From Paraburkholderia madseniana (lineage in GTDB: Bacteria > Pseudomonadota > Gammaproteobacteria > Burkholderiales > Burkholderiaceae): a stretch of 64,000 bases of DNA. The position numbers and the translations under genes are program-made. Positions 33,720 through 42,818 of this stretch are shown piece by piece. Where the stretch lies: the NCBI RefSeq assembly GCF_009690905.1, contig NZ_VOSW01000058.1, positions 1 to 64,000 of the forward strand, in the 5' to 3' direction. The stretch's first letter is position 1. Each line of letters begins with the position of its first letter. The notes below the pieces were generated by a model, which did no database searches, was not told where the DNA came from, and saw nothing but the letters and a program-made list of their open reading frames with translations.

Positions 33720-36700
33720 ATGGCGCCGACCTACGGCGCACTGCCCGACTATGCGGAGCTGCAGTGCGCGTCCAACTTTTCCTTTCTGCACGGCGCATCG
33801 CACGCCGAGGATCTCGCCGCTCGCGCCGCACAGCTCGGGTATGCCGCGCTGGCCGTGACGGACGAATGCTCGCTTGCCGGCGTCGTGCGCGCACACGTCG
33901 AGGCGAAGAAGGCCGGGCTGCCTTTCATCGTCGGGTCGCACTTCCACCTGAGCAGTGCCGACGGCTCGCCGGCCCTGTCATTCACCGCCCTGGCGATGAC
34001 GCGCGAAGGCTATGGCAACCTGTCCGAGCTGATTACGCTCGGCCGCATGCGCGCGCACAAGGGCAGTTACCGGCTCGCGCCGCTGGATCTCGCACACCCG
34101 GAGAAGCCCTTTGGACACCTGCGGGGACTGCCCGAATGCGTCGCGATCCTGTCACCGGACTACCCCGCCGATGAAGACAGACTGGATACGCAGGTCGAGT
34201 GGTTCGTCCAGACCTTCGGCGATCGCGCATGGGTCGCACTGACATTGCACGCGCGTGCAATGGACGATATTCACCGCGGCGCCGTCGAACACGTCGCGGC
34301 GCGCCACGGCGTTCCCGTCGTCGCGACCGGTGCGCCCGTCATGCACGTGCGTTCGCGCAAACCGCTGCAGGATGTGCTGACGGCGATCCGGGTCGGCAGA
34401 CCGGTCGCCGAATGCGGCTATGATCTCGCGCCCAACGCTGAGCGGCACCTGCGATCGCGTCTGCGGCTCGCCAACCTGTATTCGCAGCGCACGCTCGAGG
34501 AGACGCTGCGGATTGCGCGACTGTGCACGTTTTCACTCGACGAGCTGCGCTATGAGTATCCCGACGAGCTGGTGCCTGCCGGCCATACGCCGACCAGCTA
34601 CCTGAGACAGGAGACCTACATCGGCGCACATCGCCGCTGGCCGGAAGGCGTCCCGCATCAGGTGCAACTGCAGATCGAACACGAGCTCGCGCTGATCGGG
34701 GATCTGCGCTACGAGCCGTACTTTCTGACGGTCTACGACATTGTCCGGTTCGCGCGCAGCGAAGGCATCCTGTGCCAGGGGCGCGGCTCGGCGGCCAACT
34801 CGGCCGTTTGCTTTGCGCTTGGCGTGACCGAGGTGGATCCCGCGCGCTCGTCGATGCTGTTCGAACGGTTCATCAGCAAGGAGCGCGGTGAGCCGCCCGA
34901 TATCGACGTGGATTTCGAGCATCAGCGCCGCGAGGAAGTCGTCCAGTACATCTATCGCAAGTACGGGCGCGATCGCGCGGCGCTGACGGCCGCCGTGACG
35001 ACGTACCGCCCACGCAGCGCGCTTCGCGAATCGGGCAAGGCACTCGGCGTGGATCCGGCAATCGTTGATCGCGTCGCGAAGGCCTATCAGTGGTTCGATT
35101 CGAGCGGCGATCTGCTCAACCGCTTCGCCGAGGCGGGGCTCGACGCCGGGTCTCCGCTGATCATGCAGTGGGCAAATTTCGCGGCGCTGCTGGTGGGCTT
35201 TCCACGACATCTGTCGCAGCACAGCGGTGGCTTCGTGATCAGTCGCGGCAAGCTGTCGAGGCTGGTGCCAATCGAGAACGCCGCGATGGCCGACCGCTCG
35301 ATCATCCAGTGGGACAAGGACGACATCGAGGCACTTGGCCTGCTGAAGATCGACGTGCTCGCACTCGGTATGCTGTCGGCCATCCGCCGCGCGCTCGACG
35401 TCATTTCGGAAAAGCGTGGCGAGCCGTTCGAACTGCAGGACATTCCTGCCGAAGATTCCGAGACCTACAAGATGATCTGTCGAGCCGATACCGTTGGCGT
35501 ATTCCAGATCGAGTCGCGCGCGCAGATGAGCATGCTGCCCCGCCTGCAACCGCGCTGCTTTTACGATCTCGTGATTGAGGTGGCGATCGTACGTCCGGGC
35601 CCGGTACAGGGCGGCATGGTGCATCCCTACCTGCGCCGGCGGCAGGGACTGGAGCCCGTCAGCTATCCAAGCCCGCAGATGGAGCAGGCGCTCTCGCGCA
35701 CACTCGGTGTGCCGATCTTCCAGGAGCAGGTGATGCAGGTCGCGATGCTCGCGGCCGGTTTTACCGCCGGCGAGGCCGACCAGTTGCGTCGCGCGATGGC
35801 TGCATGGCGTCGCAAGGGCGGACTCGAAGCCTACTACGACCGCATCGTGAACGGGATGCTCGAGCGCGGTTACGACCGCGAGTTTGCCGAGGCCATCTTT
35901 GCGCAGATTCAGGGCTTCGGCGAATACGGCTTTCCGGAGAGCCACGCGGCCAGCTTCGCGCTGCTGGTCTATGCGAGTGCTTGGCTGAAGCGTCATGAGC
36001 CGGTCGCGTTCCTCGTCGCGATGCTCAACAGCCAGCCGATGGGATTCTATTCACCCTCACAGCTCGTGCAGGATGCGAAGCGCCACGGCGTAAAGGTGCT
36101 GCCCGTCGACGTGACGCTGAGCAACTGGGATTCGGAGGTTGAAGGCCAGACAACTTCTTCCCCGGTACGCCTCGGCATGTCGCTCGTGCGTGGCCTGAAG
36201 GAGGAGGCCGCTGCGCGCATCGAGCTCGCGCGCGCCGTGCGACCCTTTACCGATGTCTCCGATCTTGCACGACGCGCGCAGCTCGATCGCAAGGATCTGC
36301 AGGCGCTCGCGGCGGCCGACGCGTTACGCTCGCTCGCCGGCGACCGGCGCGCGGCACTCTGGCATGCGGTGGCTGCGGTACCTGACCGGGATCTGCTGCG
36401 CGGCGCGACTGATGACGACGCGACGCCGGTCCTCGCGCCGATGACGGAAGGCCAGCAGATCGCCAGTGATTACCGGACCCTCGGTCTGACACTCGGCCGG
36501 CACCCGCTGGAACTGCTGCGCCCTCGCCTGCTTGCCCAGCGCCTGCTGCCGGCGTCGACGCTGGCCGGATTCCGGAACGGGCAGCTCGCACGTGCCTGCG
36601 GCATCGTGACGGTCCGGCAGCGGCCGGGCACGGCCAAGGGTGTGATGTTTGTCACGCTGGAGGATGAGACCGGGCAGGTCAACGTCATCATCTGGCCGTC

Positions 36701-36863
36701 CCTGCTCGAAAAGCAGCGACGCGAAGCGCTTGGCTCGTCACTACTTGCAGTGTACGGCGTCTGGCAGCGTGAGGGTGAAGTGCGCCACCTCGTCGCGCAC
36801 CGACTGGTCGACGTGTCCCCGCTGCTCGGCTCGCTCGTCACGTCGACGCGAAATTTCCACTAG
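33720..36863 (+). CDS. dnaE2: DnaE2 error-prone C-family DNA polymerase
   Basis: A 1047-residue second alpha subunit, responsible with ImuA/ImuB for damage-induced mutagenesis. N-terminal PHP domain (YAELQCASNFSFLHGASHAEDLAARAAQLGY). The catalytic aspartates are in EPPDIDVDFEHQRREEV, and LGLLKIDVLALGMLSAIRRAL and GVFQIESRAQMSML follow. C-terminal OB domain: AKGVMFVTLEDETGQVNVIIWP. Length and motifs are full and intact. A plasmid-borne copy would add to any chromosomal one. Confidence 0.95.
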   Translation: MAPTYGALPDYAELQCASNFSFLHGASHAEDLAARAAQLGYAALAVTDECSLAGVVRAHVEAKKAGLPFIVGSHFHLSSADGSPALSFTALAMTREGYGNLSELITLGRMRAHKGSYRLAPLDLAHPEKPFGHLRGLPECVAILSPDYPADEDRLDTQVEWFVQTFGDRAWVALTLHARAMDDIHRGAVEHVAARHGVPVVATGAPVMHVRSRKPLQDVLTAIRVGRPVAECGYDLAPNAERHLRSRLRLANLYSQRTLEETLRIARLCTFSLDELRYEYPDELVPAGHTPTSYLRQETYIGAHRRWPEGVPHQVQLQIEHELALIGDLRYEPYFLTVYDIVRFARSEGILCQGRGSAANSAVCFALGVTEVDPARSSMLFERFISKERGEPPDIDVDFEHQRREEVVQYIYRKYGRDRAALTAAVTTYRPRSALRESGKALGVDPAIVDRVAKAYQWFDSSGDLLNRFAEAGLDAGSPLIMQWANFAALLVGFPRHLSQHSGGFVISRGKLSRLVPIENAAMADRSIIQWDKDDIEALGLLKIDVLALGMLSAIRRALDVISEKRGEPFELQDIPAEDSETYKMICRADTVGVFQIESRAQMSMLPRLQPRCFYDLVIEVAIVRPGPVQGGMVHPYLRRRQGLEPVSYPSPQMEQALSRTLGVPIFQEQVMQVAMLAAGFTAGEADQLRRAMAAWRRKGGLEAYYDRIVNGMLERGYDREFAEAIFAQIQGFGEYGFPESHAASFALLVYASAWLKRHEPVAFLVAMLNSQPMGFYSPSQLVQDAKRHGVKVLPVDVTLSNWDSEVEGQTTSSPVRLGMSLVRGLKEEAAARIELARAVRPFTDVSDLARRAQLDRKDLQALAAADALRSLAGDRRAALWHAVAAVPDRDLLRGATDDDATPVLAPMTEGQQIASDYRTLGLTLGRHPLELLRPRLLAQRLLPASTLAGFRNGQLARACGIVTVRQRPGTAKGVMFVTLEDETGQVNVIIWPSLLEKQRREALGSSLLAVYGVWQREGEVRHLVAHRLVDVSPLLGSLVTSTRNFH

Positions 36864-36909
36864 GAACCGGCGTACCATATTGGCGCACCGTCCTTCAAGG
36901 AGAGCGAGC

Positions 36910-37869
36910 ATGTGCTATTCAGCCCAGATCCAGGCGGACTACCGCAAGTACGTCAGGATGTTTGGCGCGCACATGAGCATCCGGGAATTCGCCCAGCTGT
37001 ACTGGGAACGCGCCGAGGGCAGCAACATCAAGATTCCGAAGGCGATGGACGCCGCGTTTTCGGTTCCCCAGACGGATGAGGAACGCCGGATCAGGGAAGC
37101 GATCGACCGGTTCAACGGCGACCAGGCCACAAAGCTGGAGCAGGAACTGTTCAAGCAGCGCGCGCGACTCGCCGACGCGGAACGCACCCTTCAAAGCAAA
37201 ACGACGAAAGCGGCCACCGAAAGCAAGCGGATCGCAACCAGCAAGATCGAGTCGGCGCTGCGCGGACTCGACGATCTCCGGCGCACCGAACTGGAAGATC
37301 GCGATTCGCGAATTTTCCCCGGTAACTATGCTCCGGTGATGGTCATGGAAGACGGCAAGCGCGTCATCAAGCCGATGCGATATCACTGTCGCCCGGCTGG
37401 CAAGCCTGCGTTCTACGACAAGAAATATCCCGGACTATACAATGCCAGGTTTGACAACCTTGAAGGCTTCTGGAAGGGAGTTTTTGGGTATTCGCACGGA
37501 CTTATCGTCGCGAATGCCTTCTATGAAAACGTCAAACGACATCGCCTTGAAGGGCGAGACCTCGCTGAAGGCGAACTGGAGGAAAACATGGTCCTGGAGT
37601 TCAAGCCACAGCCCGCTCAGGACATGCTCGTCGCCTGCCTGTGGTCGCACTGGCAAAGCCCTGGCGAGCCCAATCTGCTCTCGTTCGCGGCCATCACTGA
37701 TGAGCCACCGCCTGAAGTTGCCGCCGCCGGCCACGATCGCTGCATCATCCCGATCAAGCCGGAGCATATCGACGCGTGGCTCAATCCCGATCCGCGCGAT
37801 CTTGCGGCACAGTACGCGATCCTCGACGACCGCCAGCGCCCGTACTACGAGCATCGGATGGCCGCATGA
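36910..37869 (+). CDS. SRAP (YedK/HMCES) family protein with long insert
   Basis: SOS-response-associated peptidase family. These proteins crosslink through Cys2 to abasic sites in single-stranded DNA. The start MCYSAQIQADYRKY (GGAG upstream) leaves Cys2 at the N-terminus after Met removal. The conserved FPGNYAPVMV, NARFDNLEGFWK (NARxE-like) and MLVACLWSHWQSP segments follow. At 319 residues it is about 100 longer than YedK. The extra is a charged coiled-coil insert at ~60-130 (EQELFKQRARLADAERTLQ...). It lies 46 bp after dnaE2 and may be read from the same SOS promoter; it has no LexA box of its own. Confidence 0.88.
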   Translation: MCYSAQIQADYRKYVRMFGAHMSIREFAQLYWERAEGSNIKIPKAMDAAFSVPQTDEERRIREAIDRFNGDQATKLEQELFKQRARLADAERTLQSKTTKAATESKRIATSKIESALRGLDDLRRTELEDRDSRIFPGNYAPVMVMEDGKRVIKPMRYHCRPAGKPAFYDKKYPGLYNARFDNLEGFWKGVFGYSHGLIVANAFYENVKRHRLEGRDLAEGELEENMVLEFKPQPAQDMLVACLWSHWQSPGEPNLLSFAAITDEPPPEVAAAGHDRCIIPIKPEHIDAWLNPDPRDLAAQYAILDDRQRPYYEHRMAA

Positions 37870-38370
37870 ACCGTAGGGCCGGCGTCCGAATGCCGAAATA
37901 AATCGTTATCTACGGCGAACGTCGCAACCCACTTTCGACTGCGTCGCAAGCGAAGTAAAGATAGCGGCACCTATCGCCGACGTCGGCGGCGACGTCCTGC
38001 GGTCGGTTTGAACGGCCGTTATCGGGCGGATCGAAAGTCCCATGAGGTCGCGTGCTGCCGTTCGTGGCAAGGCACAAGTCGATCGCACGACGATCGGCAA
38101 GGTTCGGCCAGGAGGAGACTGTCGACGTAGCGATTCGAATCGTCAACAATGCCATTTTTCGATTTCGGGCATGCTGGAAGTCCGGTAGCTTTTCGAGGTA
38201 ATACGATAAACGAAGTTTTGACATGATTGTCTGAAATCAGTCCGCTAGCCTTGGTGGCCAACACGCCCTATCAAGCCAGGGGCTGTTCCTGTAGATTGCC
38301 ACCTGCCAACCTGACGCACAGCCCAGCTAAAATACCTGGAACGCAAAAAACACACGATCGGGGCTCCCCC
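37870..38370. other. Non-coding gap
   Basis: About 500 bp between the SRAP gene and the HEPN gene, with no convincing reading frame on either strand. The right end is AT-richer and carries a possible -10 (TAAAAT, 38327-38332) for the HEPN gene. This marks the left edge of the defence-like island. Confidence 0.45.
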
Positions 38371-39414
38371 ATGACACCATCAGACGCGTCGGACTGGCAG
38401 AAATTGCCCGTCCGGATCCAACACGCATTGTTAGCAGGGTGGAATGCTGGCGCAATGCCCGCCTCAGCTTCAGCGCTGTACAGCCGCTGGTGGCAGCTGG
38501 AAACGTGGCTGCGCTCGCTGATCTACGTGGAATTGCGCAGCGCGCTTGGTGCCAAGTGGGCGGACCTTTTGCCGTCTAATTCGGCGAATCGTCAGCAGCA
38601 GGACGAAGCGTACCACTACATGCAAACGCCCGATGCGCAGGATCAACTCGCGTATTTGGATGCATCGCTGCTTCTGCAACTGACACACGATCAGTGGCAG
38701 TTGTTCGGTTTGTATTTGCCGGCTCAAAAAATCTGGGCAGGCCGAATCGAGGAGCTCAAACAGATCAGAAATCGTATTGGCCATTGTCGACGGCCCCACG
38801 ACGACGATCTTGATCGCGTGGAGCAGACACTGCGTGATCTCGACCGCGGCGCCGTCCGAGCAACGTCATCCTTCAACGATCAATCACGGCCAAACGTGGC
38901 ATGGTCGGATGTCCTGGTCCGGGATTGGGTGCACAAAGGCCACCCCTACGCGCATCTGATTGACCATGCGACTAGACAGTACGACACGAGCTTCCGCCTC
39001 GCGGTCTCAACCCGTCCATGGGCACAGTCTCCTGCAACCCACGACACTCAGCTTGGCGCCCGGGCGGGCTTTGTGTGGCACGCCTGTTGGTATTTCCGGG
39101 GGGGACGCTTCTTCGATCTTAACCAGTTCTGGCGTGAGATCGAAGACGATAAGGACTGCATCATGCTCGTTTGCGCCGATTCCCCGTCGAGTCTTCAGGT
39201 TTCGTTTTCGGCAGTTGAAGATCAGAGTCAGGTCAGCGATGTAATCGGCCGAAGCTTCGATTCTGCGCTGGCAAACCTCCGCTTCACTCACTACGACGAG
39301 GATCCCGTCACATGGGCGAAGCGGTTCGCCAATATTGATCCGCGTGTGCACGCGGGGACGCCTTGGGCGGCAATGGATCCCGCGATGCGAGGCGTCAGCC
39401 TATTTTCCGCTTGA
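38371..39414 (+). CDS. HEPN-motif protein, possible RNase/abortive-infection type
   Basis: A 347-residue soluble protein. The N-terminal half is helical (WWQLETWLRSLIYVELRSAL...LLLQLTHDQWQLFGLYLP) and ends with KQIRNRIGHCRRPHDDD. R133-N-R-I-G-H138 is the Rx4H motif of HEPN RNases, in the same context (RNxIxH) as Swt1-like and Abi-type HEPN domains. The C-terminal ~180 residues are of unknown type (GFVWHACWYFRGGRFFDLNQFWREI...). No obvious antitoxin gene adjoins it. Inferred function is RNA cleavage on infection; not proven by sequence. Confidence 0.65.
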   Translation: MTPSDASDWQKLPVRIQHALLAGWNAGAMPASASALYSRWWQLETWLRSLIYVELRSALGAKWADLLPSNSANRQQQDEAYHYMQTPDAQDQLAYLDASLLLQLTHDQWQLFGLYLPAQKIWAGRIEELKQIRNRIGHCRRPHDDDLDRVEQTLRDLDRGAVRATSSFNDQSRPNVAWSDVLVRDWVHKGHPYAHLIDHATRQYDTSFRLAVSTRPWAQSPATHDTQLGARAGFVWHACWYFRGGRFFDLNQFWREIEDDKDCIMLVCADSPSSLQVSFSAVEDQSQVSDVIGRSFDSALANLRFTHYDEDPVTWAKRFANIDPRVHAGTPWAAMDPAMRGVSLFSA

Positions 39415-39511
39415 GCGAATGCTCAGCATAGCGACCGTTCGGCGATAGCAGACTTAATGGAGGCGCTCGGCGGCCTTGTGTTCTGAACGTCCGTTTTGAA
39501 GGAGCTCGACC

Positions 39512-39536
39512 GGCCGCTTCACGCCATGAAGCGGCC
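39512..39536. terminator. Hairpin, possible terminator after the HEPN gene
   Basis: GGCCGCTTCA-CGCCA-TGAAGCGGCC: a perfect 10-bp stem with a 5-base loop about 100 bp after the HEPN stop. No T-run follows on either strand, so termination would be factor-dependent or the hairpin has another role. Confidence 0.5.
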
Positions 39537-39687
39537 TATCGCAGTCGAGAATTTTGCTTTTCACCGTGCTACTTCCACATCTTTAAATTTAGCCCGCATC
39601 AGACGAGGGGAGAATTAACTCGTAGCCTCACTATAATCAGCCATCTGGATCATTTGTGTTATCCAGTCGTTAAAGGATCGTCGGAGT

Positions 39688-41331
39688 ATGGCAAGAAATA
39701 ACCGTGACGACTTCACCCTTGCCACTAAGCACGCGTTATGTCTGCGCGTAGGCACCCATTGTTCAAATCCAGAGTGTAGGAAGCCGACGACCGGTCCGAC
39801 GACAGTCAAAACCAAAGTCAACAACATTGGTCAGGCCGCGCACATCGCTGCAGCAGCTTCGGGACCCGGAGCCGCGCGCTACGACCCAGCTATGACATCG
39901 GCTGAGCGCAAAAGCATCGATAACGGAATTTGGCTTTGTCAGAACTGCGCGACAAAGATCGATCGCGACCCTGAGCGCTATCCGGTTACGCTGCTGAAAG
40001 AGTGGAAACGCCAAGCTGAAGAAGCCGCTGACGCAGAGCATGGACAGCCTCCCGTCTCCAAAGCGGAATTCGAACTCATGAAAGCGGCAGTTTTCAAGAC
40101 GCCGCTGAGTCGTACCGTTTCAACCGCTGTCGCAGAGATCACACGTTTGGCGAAGGAGGAGCTGGAAAGGGCGGATCCTAGATTCGCCGTCCAGGTGAAC
40201 AAGTTTGGAAACACTACGCAGATAATTTTTAGCGCGAAGGAGCCGGTCCAGTTTCGGGCCAAGGTCGCCCCGGACGCTCAGACCGAGTTTCGAACGAAGA
40301 TGCGGGCATTAGCCGAACATGGATTGCCAGTTGAAATGGATGCTTCAACCATTCGGTTGGAGGGTTCGGCGCTGCTGGACATAATTCCACAGGGAACAGG
40401 AACGATCAAGATCGACACGCAGCTTCGCAAAAAAGCCGTGCAAAAAATGCTGTTACACGATCCCGCAACCAACGCAGTGTTCGTAATGGATGATTTCGTA
40501 GGCGAAATTGTCGCTGGCACTCAGTCGCTTACCTTCGAAGGGCACGCATTCGATGGTCTATATGGTCTGCGCTATCGGTTTGAACACGCGTCCGGACCTG
40601 TGCAGCAGGATCAATCCGTAGACTTCACGTTCAGCTACAACAGTTGGAGAGGGAGAACGGTCCGTGGGCTCCCGTATTTTGACAAGCTGTATCGATACTT
40701 CGATGCCCTACATAAGGGATGGACAGTCTCCTGGGCTTTGGAGGTGGAGGGAGTCGAGCTACTAACCGGAAGTAGCCCAAGGCTTACGACGCCAGAATTC
40801 ATCAAAGAGGAACACTTGATGCTGACGTACATTAAGTGTGCGCGAGAGCTCCTCGTATTGTGGAACTTCGACGTGCCGTTCAATGACACGCCGATTTCGT
40901 CGGCGCACATTGACGACGTCTACGCGCTTTGGTCCCTACTGTGCAAAGCCCCGAAACAACCGAGCGCGGAACTTGGTCGGGTGCATTGTCGAATCGTGCC
41001 TCAAAATGAGGAAGAAGCGACGGCTTTGCGAAATTCGGTGTTGGCTGGTCAACCCCTAGCAACCGCGTTTAGCCGGGAATTTCCTGAAGCGTTCAACTTG
41101 GTGGGGAGCTTTATAGCGGTTAATCCAGTTCGTCTTAATTACTCTCAAGTCTACTTGAGGAAAGGCGTCCGAACGAACGACATCAAAGCGGGGAAATCTC
41201 TTCGATTGGAGATTGTGCCAACCAAAGATTGCATCTTCTCGATTGAACAGCAGGAGCCCGCATGTGTAAGTGTGGTCGGCCCAGGAAAGAAAGTTGATCA
41301 CACGGGTGAAATCGAGACGACCGCGCGGTAA
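39688..41331 (+). CDS. HNH-nuclease domain protein with unknown C-terminal domain
   Basis: A 547-residue protein. The N-terminal ~110 residues form an HNH-type nuclease: CSNPEC at 25-30, GQAAHIAAAASGPGAARYDP (H52), then NGIWLCQNCATKID (N79, C84, C87), with the LLKEWKRQAEEAA tail. This domain type is fused to sensor domains in antiphage effectors such as Cap5 of CBASS and in STAND-type systems. The C-terminal ~430 residues are mostly beta-rich and soluble and do not show SAVED, NACHT or TIR motifs that I can recognise. No CD-NTase gene adjoins. Function inferred: DNA-degrading effector with an unknown sensor. Confidence 0.7.
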   Translation: MARNNRDDFTLATKHALCLRVGTHCSNPECRKPTTGPTTVKTKVNNIGQAAHIAAAASGPGAARYDPAMTSAERKSIDNGIWLCQNCATKIDRDPERYPVTLLKEWKRQAEEAADAEHGQPPVSKAEFELMKAAVFKTPLSRTVSTAVAEITRLAKEELERADPRFAVQVNKFGNTTQIIFSAKEPVQFRAKVAPDAQTEFRTKMRALAEHGLPVEMDASTIRLEGSALLDIIPQGTGTIKIDTQLRKKAVQKMLLHDPATNAVFVMDDFVGEIVAGTQSLTFEGHAFDGLYGLRYRFEHASGPVQQDQSVDFTFSYNSWRGRTVRGLPYFDKLYRYFDALHKGWTVSWALEVEGVELLTGSSPRLTTPEFIKEEHLMLTYIKCARELLVLWNFDVPFNDTPISSAHIDDVYALWSLLCKAPKQPSAELGRVHCRIVPQNEEEATALRNSVLAGQPLATAFSREFPEAFNLVGSFIAVNPVRLNYSQVYLRKGVRTNDIKAGKSLRLEIVPTKDCIFSIEQQEPACVSVVGPGKKVDHTGEIETTAR

Positions 41332-41442
41332 GCACCTTCTTCTGAGCACACGTGTTTCTGAAACGGTCGCGGTTTCTCGTACTGAACGGCCGCTAAATCC
41401 AGAAAATCGGTCGTTCTGGGTCCTGCAGCAAAGGTCGGCGTC

Positions 41443-42138
41443 CTATGGAATGATCATCGGCCACCACGCCGGCATGTTTTCGTGTTGGGCCAGCACCGCA
41501 CCATTCTTTACGATGGCTACGGGACGATGAGTATTCTGCCCGTCGTCCCGATCCCGTGAGTTATCGAAGAACATTGCAAGCGGTACGATCTGTAGGGCCT
41601 TTTGTGCGTTGGCAAAGACGCGCGGGAACCGAGTGTGCTGCACGTCGGAGGGCACATCATGCCCTCCCGACGCAACCCGACCGTGGACGCGCTCTTGGGC
41701 AAGATCGACGTCATTGAGCCCAACGAACAACATCACAACGTAGTAGCCTGCTTCCACTCCACGTTGCAACTCCGCGAGCTTGTAACCATAGGGGTCGGAA
41801 AAGACGGTCTCGAAGACGAAATGACATTGAGCGCCAGAGGACGCGGACAACATCAGTTCACGACGACGCGTTGCTTCGGATTGCGCCTGAAGGGCAGTCT
41901 CCTGAGTCTGCGGCGCGTCCGGATATTCCTGAGCCGCCTCGTTCAGCTCACGCTCAATCTCGTCGGCGTTGATGTACTCAGCCCCCAACGCATCCTCGAG
42001 CATCGGTTCGAGCAATTGACGCCATAGCGTGCTCTTGCCCGCCCCATTGGGGCCGGCGATCATGACCATCAGGGATTTGTTCCCCGCGCCTGCGCCGAGC
42101 TCGTCAAGGAACGCGTCGAAAAGCTGCTCACCTGTCAA
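41443..42138 (-). CDS. Zeta-toxin-like P-loop kinase
   Basis: A 231-residue protein of the zeta toxin/AAA_33 kinase group. These phosphorylate UDP-N-acetylglucosamine or other small molecules. Walker A is VMIAGPNGAGKSTLWRQLLE (P-loop 29-37), with INADEIERELNE (substrate-binding Asp/Glu), CHFVFETVFSD and ERVHGRVASGGHDVPSDVQHTRFPRV (sugar-kinase-type Arg motif). It overlaps the HTH gene by 4 bp, so it is the third gene of an operon. No epsilon antitoxin is seen; the HTH protein is the likely partner. Confidence 0.85.
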   Translation of the reverse strand: MTGEQLFDAFLDELGAGAGNKSLMVMIAGPNGAGKSTLWRQLLEPMLEDALGAEYINADEIERELNEAAQEYPDAPQTQETALQAQSEATRRRELMLSASSGAQCHFVFETVFSDPYGYKLAELQRGVEAGYYVVMLFVGLNDVDLAQERVHGRVASGGHDVPSDVQHTRFPRVFANAQKALQIVPLAMFFDNSRDRDDGQNTHRPVAIVKNGAVLAQHENMPAWWPMIIP

Positions 42139-42818
42139 TCCAGATCCATCCCGAACTTGTTCGCGTTCTTCCGCAGGTTTCCGATGCCCTTCTTCAATGC
42201 GACGTGCTGCTCAGTGCGATGTCGTTGGGTACGCGCAGTCGGGCTGGTGGCTCTCGCCAGCAGCTCATATACCTGCGCGAACTCGCCAGGATCCAGCTGC
42301 GGTGCGCAGAGTATCTGTAAAAGCGTCGTGCTTCGCTCTGGGACGGGTTCGACCAGGTATTTCCCGGCAAGCGGCGCGTAACTGCCCCATTGCTTGGCCA
42401 ACTGGTACAAGCGCCACAAGCGGTTGCGGTTGGACAGATTGAGTTTTTCCATCCGTTCGGTACGTAACCATGCGTACACCGTGATGCGCTCGATGTGCAA
42501 GACTTGTGCGAGCTGCGTGACGTTGAGTCCGAATGCCTCGCGCAATTCTTCCACCATCTCTGCTGGCGTAGTCAGCTTCGGTTCGGACTGACGCTGCGAC
42601 GAACCGAGTTTGAAGGGTAGCGGCACCGCAGTGTTGACGCTCGTCCCAAGGTATTGCCAGAGGTCGCTAAGGCCGATCACTATTGTCGGCACGGCCGTGC
42701 CACAGTCGACCGACTCGGCCGTCACCGGCCGAACACTGGTGGCTCCGGATTGACGCCACATTGCATTTGATCCGATCGTCCAGCCCAACTTCGCATCACG
42801 CTCGGAAGCGTAGATCAT
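42135..42818 (-). CDS. HTH protein, probable antitoxin or regulator of the zeta-like kinase
   Basis: A 227-residue protein. The start MIYASERDAKLGW is chosen for AGGAGA 6 bases upstream and the 4-bp overlap with the TIGR04255-type gene. The central XRE-like HTH (~105-150) reads VEELREAFGLNVTQLAQVLHIERITVYAWLRTERMEKLNLSNRNRLWRLYQLA, similar to Xre/MbcA-type antitoxins. The N-terminal 70 residues contain a hydrophobic stretch (AVPTIVIGLSDLWQYLG). It probably binds the shared divergent promoter region upstream. Confidence 0.72.
   Translation of the reverse strand: MIYASERDAKLGWTIGSNAMWRQSGATSVRPVTAESVDCGTAVPTIVIGLSDLWQYLGTSVNTAVPLPFKLGSSQRQSEPKLTTPAEMVEELREAFGLNVTQLAQVLHIERITVYAWLRTERMEKLNLSNRNRLWRLYQLAKQWGSYAPLAGKYLVEPVPERSTTLLQILCAPQLDPGEFAQVYELLARATSPTARTQRHRTEQHVALKKGIGNLRKNANKFGMDLD

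Noticed and set aside
34533-35996. 487-codon minus-strand frame opposite dnaE2
   Set aside because: Antisense to the conserved polymerase core; no start signal or domain.
39688-41331. Considered as CBASS Cap5 (HNH-SAVED)
   Set aside because: No SAVED-like tail seen and no CD-NTase gene nearby; kept only as an HNH effector-like protein.
41443-42138. Considered as a classical epsilon-zeta pair
   Set aside because: No epsilon-like small antitoxin; the upstream coupled gene is a 227-residue HTH protein instead.
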